A stretch of 22,500 nt of DNA from Neocallimastix lanati (nom. inval.) (lineage: Eukaryota; Neocallimastigomycota; Neocallimastigomycetes; Neocallimastigales; Neocallimastigaceae), in NCBI GenBank assembly GCA_016946835.1, contig JACVTC010000040.1, positions 495,001 to 517,500 of the forward strand. Direction: 5' to 3'. The position numbers were made by a program, and so were the translations under genes. This document shows positions 20,628 through 22,500 of the stretch, piece after piece (the first letter of the stretch is position 1; the number at the start of each line of letters is the position of its first letter). The notes under the pieces were generated by a model. The model was not told where the DNA came from. It was given only the letters and a program-made list of their open reading frames with translations, and did no database searches.

Positions 20628-21040
20628 ATAACGTAAAGATTAAAAGCACAATAATAAAAAAAATAGGAAGAAATTTTTAAAAGGACAAAAAAAAAAAAAA
20701 CACTTTTCATAAAATTTTAATATTCATCTAGATTGTTGTATTAATTATTACAATATTTTTATTCAAAAATTAAAGAAAAAAAACTATTTTTATTAAAATA
20801 TTATAATATAAATATTAATATATTGAAATATCTTTAATCACTTACATAATAATAATAAAATAAAAAAAAGAAAAGAAAGCATTCATAGTTATTTTTTATC
20901 TGTTATTAAAAAATATATTTTTTTTGCATTACATTTCATATATAAAATAATATAATAATATAATAATATATATTTTTAAGGTAATTTCATTTAATTTATA
21001 CTTAATATTTAGTATTATATATATATTATACCTTTTTTTT

Positions 21041-21064
21041 CTTTCTTTCTTTCTTTCTTTCTTT
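21041..21064. repeat. (CTTT)n microsatellite
   Basis: Six consecutive CTTT units, preceded by a T run. Confidence 0.92.
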
Positions 21065-21393
21065 TATATATATATATTTTATAATATATATATTATTTTA
21101 TATAGGAGATAGAAAGTAGTTATAAACTGTTTTTTTTTTTTTTTCATTTTACACTAGAAGATAAAAAAATAGAAAAAAAAAAAAAAGAGAAAAAAAAATT
21201 TTAAAATATATTATATAGTTCTTATTGTTAATAAATGTATTAAAATATATTATATAAATTATTATTGTACATAAGAATTATTTTAAAAGTGCTATATTAT
21301 ATTTACTATTAAAATAGAATAATAAATCAAAATTTAATAGTAGAATATATATAATGTCCTTACAAACAAATGTAAATTTATATTATTGTTATT

Positions 21394-21394
<1 letters not shown>

Positions 21395-21441
<47 letters not shown>
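21395..21441. repeat. poly-T run of about 47 bases
   Basis: Longest homopolymer in the window, about 270 bp before a start codon. The exact length may be affected by sequencing error. Confidence 0.9.
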
Positions 21442-21447
<6 letters not shown>

Positions 21448-21712
21448 ATTTTTTAATAAATATTTACTATTCCTTTAAATTAAAATTAAATTAATTTTGA
21501 AATTCGATATATTTTTAATTTTTCATAAATGAAATTAATTTGTATATATATTAAAAATTTCTCATATTAATCAATTTTACATATATTATAATTAATTATT
21601 TAATATCCTCTCCTTGTCTTCACTATTGAAATAATAACTATAGTGTAATAAATTAATAATAAAGACATATCGAAATTTATTCTTTTCAAATAAATCTGTT
21701 TATTTAAAAAAA

Positions 21713-22500
21713 ATGCCTTCTCTAACTACCCAAAATTGCAAAATAAATACTATTTCACAGCAAGAAAAATTATTATTAAAAAAACCAATTCAGTCTCCTA
21801 TGGATAGTTCTTCTTCTAATTATAATAATTTTAGTAAATCACCTTCACCGTTACCAAAAGAAACTATTGAATTTCGTCAATCAATTAATAATACTAACGA
21901 ACATCAACATAACCATCATCACCACCATCATCAAAATCACATACATCAATTATCAAAATTGGATTGCTATACTTTAAAAAATGAAATTGTTAAATTAAAT
22001 CCAAAATCTTCTGTAAGTATATAAAAAAAAAAATTTTTTTTTTAATAATTTTAAATTAATTTTAATATTAATTATTATATTTAATATAAATATATATACA
22101 TAATATTTTTTTTTATTGAAATCATTTTTAAATTTTAATATATTATATATAGTATTGTTTTGATAATAATACATATGATTATGGAAAAAGTACTAATTGG
22201 AAAGAAAATATACAATATCATAAGGATGATTTAGTATGCTATAATCGTCAATATTATAAAGTTATACAAGATGTTTTATCAGAGAAAGATCAAACCCCAG
22301 ATATTACATATGATTATTATATTTTAATTATATCAAGAGTATCAAGGGTAGCATCAAAACGTGTACTAATTTCAAAATGGACCCCTTACTGCCGTTTTAT
22401 TTCCAAAGGTGAGCAAGTGTTTTATGATGGTAAGGTATGGACAGCATTAGTTTCACAGAATTATGAAGAAAATAAAAAGAAAAATCCTTTATACGTTCCA
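21713..22500 (+). CDS. protein with two CBM5/12-like (chitin-binding-type) repeats and a Ser/His-rich N-terminus, partial
   Basis: Exon 1 is 21713-22012 (100 codons). The intron 22013-22152 has GTAAGT and TATAG borders and keeps phase 0. Exon 2 starts at 22153 and runs off the window (116 codons seen). Residues 1-100 are polar and low-complexity, with SSSSN, SPSPLP and a six-His run flanked by more His (about 64-80); no signal peptide or membrane segment. Exon 2 has two related units: W116-x5-Y122-x2-DDLVCYNRQYYKV-x10-P149, and W176-x2-Y-x2-F-x2-KGEQVFYDGKVWTAL-x12-P212. The W...Y..GD.V.Y.G..Y.A...P pattern is that of carbohydrate-binding modules 5/12, which usually bind chitin in secreted enzymes. 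Here no secretion signal is visible, so an intracellular role, a non-carbohydrate ligand or a missed upstream exon are all possible. The ATG follows an A run; an in-frame start further upstream was not found. Confidence 0.8.

Larger units (their letters stand above)
20628..21712. other. AT-rich upstream region of the right-edge gene
   Basis: No coding sequence seen. It includes a (CTTT)n tract at 21041-21064, a run of about 47 T at 21395-21441 and, 90-107 bp before the ATG at 21713, a pyrimidine-rich CCTCTCCTTGTCTTCACT (about 21606-21623) that could mark the transcription start. Confidence 0.5.

Overview
The window is extremely AT-rich eukaryotic DNA. It has long homopolymer runs, (AAT)n and TTTA-type arrays, short GT...AG introns that often end in TATAG or AATAG, and coding islands that stand out by higher GC. 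A fungal ChAPs-family gene with many introns, Asn-rich protein stretches, an intronless gene with a bacterial look and this base composition together suggest an anaerobic gut fungus (Neocallimastigomycota). That placement is inference. Dictyostelids share the AT and Asn bias, but I consider them less likely because of the ChAPs gene structure.

Layout. (1) 65-4359, minus strand: eleven exons of a ChAPs (Bud7/Bch1-type) exomer cargo-adaptor gene. I joined them by hand with consistent reading phase; the 3' end lies beyond the left edge. (2) 4360-8541: gene-poor DNA with a heptamer minisatellite (5156-5672), a GC-containing imperfect palindrome (6573-6601) and an (AAT)n tract. (3) 8542-14973: a complete Ty1/copia LTR retrotransposon with 241-bp LTRs that read as identical, a 5-bp target duplication, a tRNA-Lys-like primer site, a polypurine tract and one intact 1961-codon gag-pol frame. 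It sits inside the (AAT)n tract. (4) 15396-15920, plus strand: an intronless 174-residue multi-pass membrane protein, possibly of bacterial origin. (5) 15921-21712: 5.8 kb without a recognisable gene. It holds a second heptamer array (17711-18410), an (AAT)n tract, a cluster of four small hairpins (19545-19651) and small diverged duplications. (6) 21713-22500, plus strand: the start of a two-exon gene with a Ser/His-rich N-terminus and two repeats resembling carbohydrate-binding module family 5/12. It runs off the right edge.

The host genes show no obvious functional link. The ChAPs protein would act in TGN-to-plasma-membrane sorting, classically of chitin synthase; the right-edge protein may bind chitin-like glycans but has no visible signal peptide. 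The unusual material is mostly in the retroelement (a probable tRNA-Lys primer site, a roughly 600-residue Asn-rich spacer, a mosaic of isoleucine codon preference) and in the structured repeats between genes.
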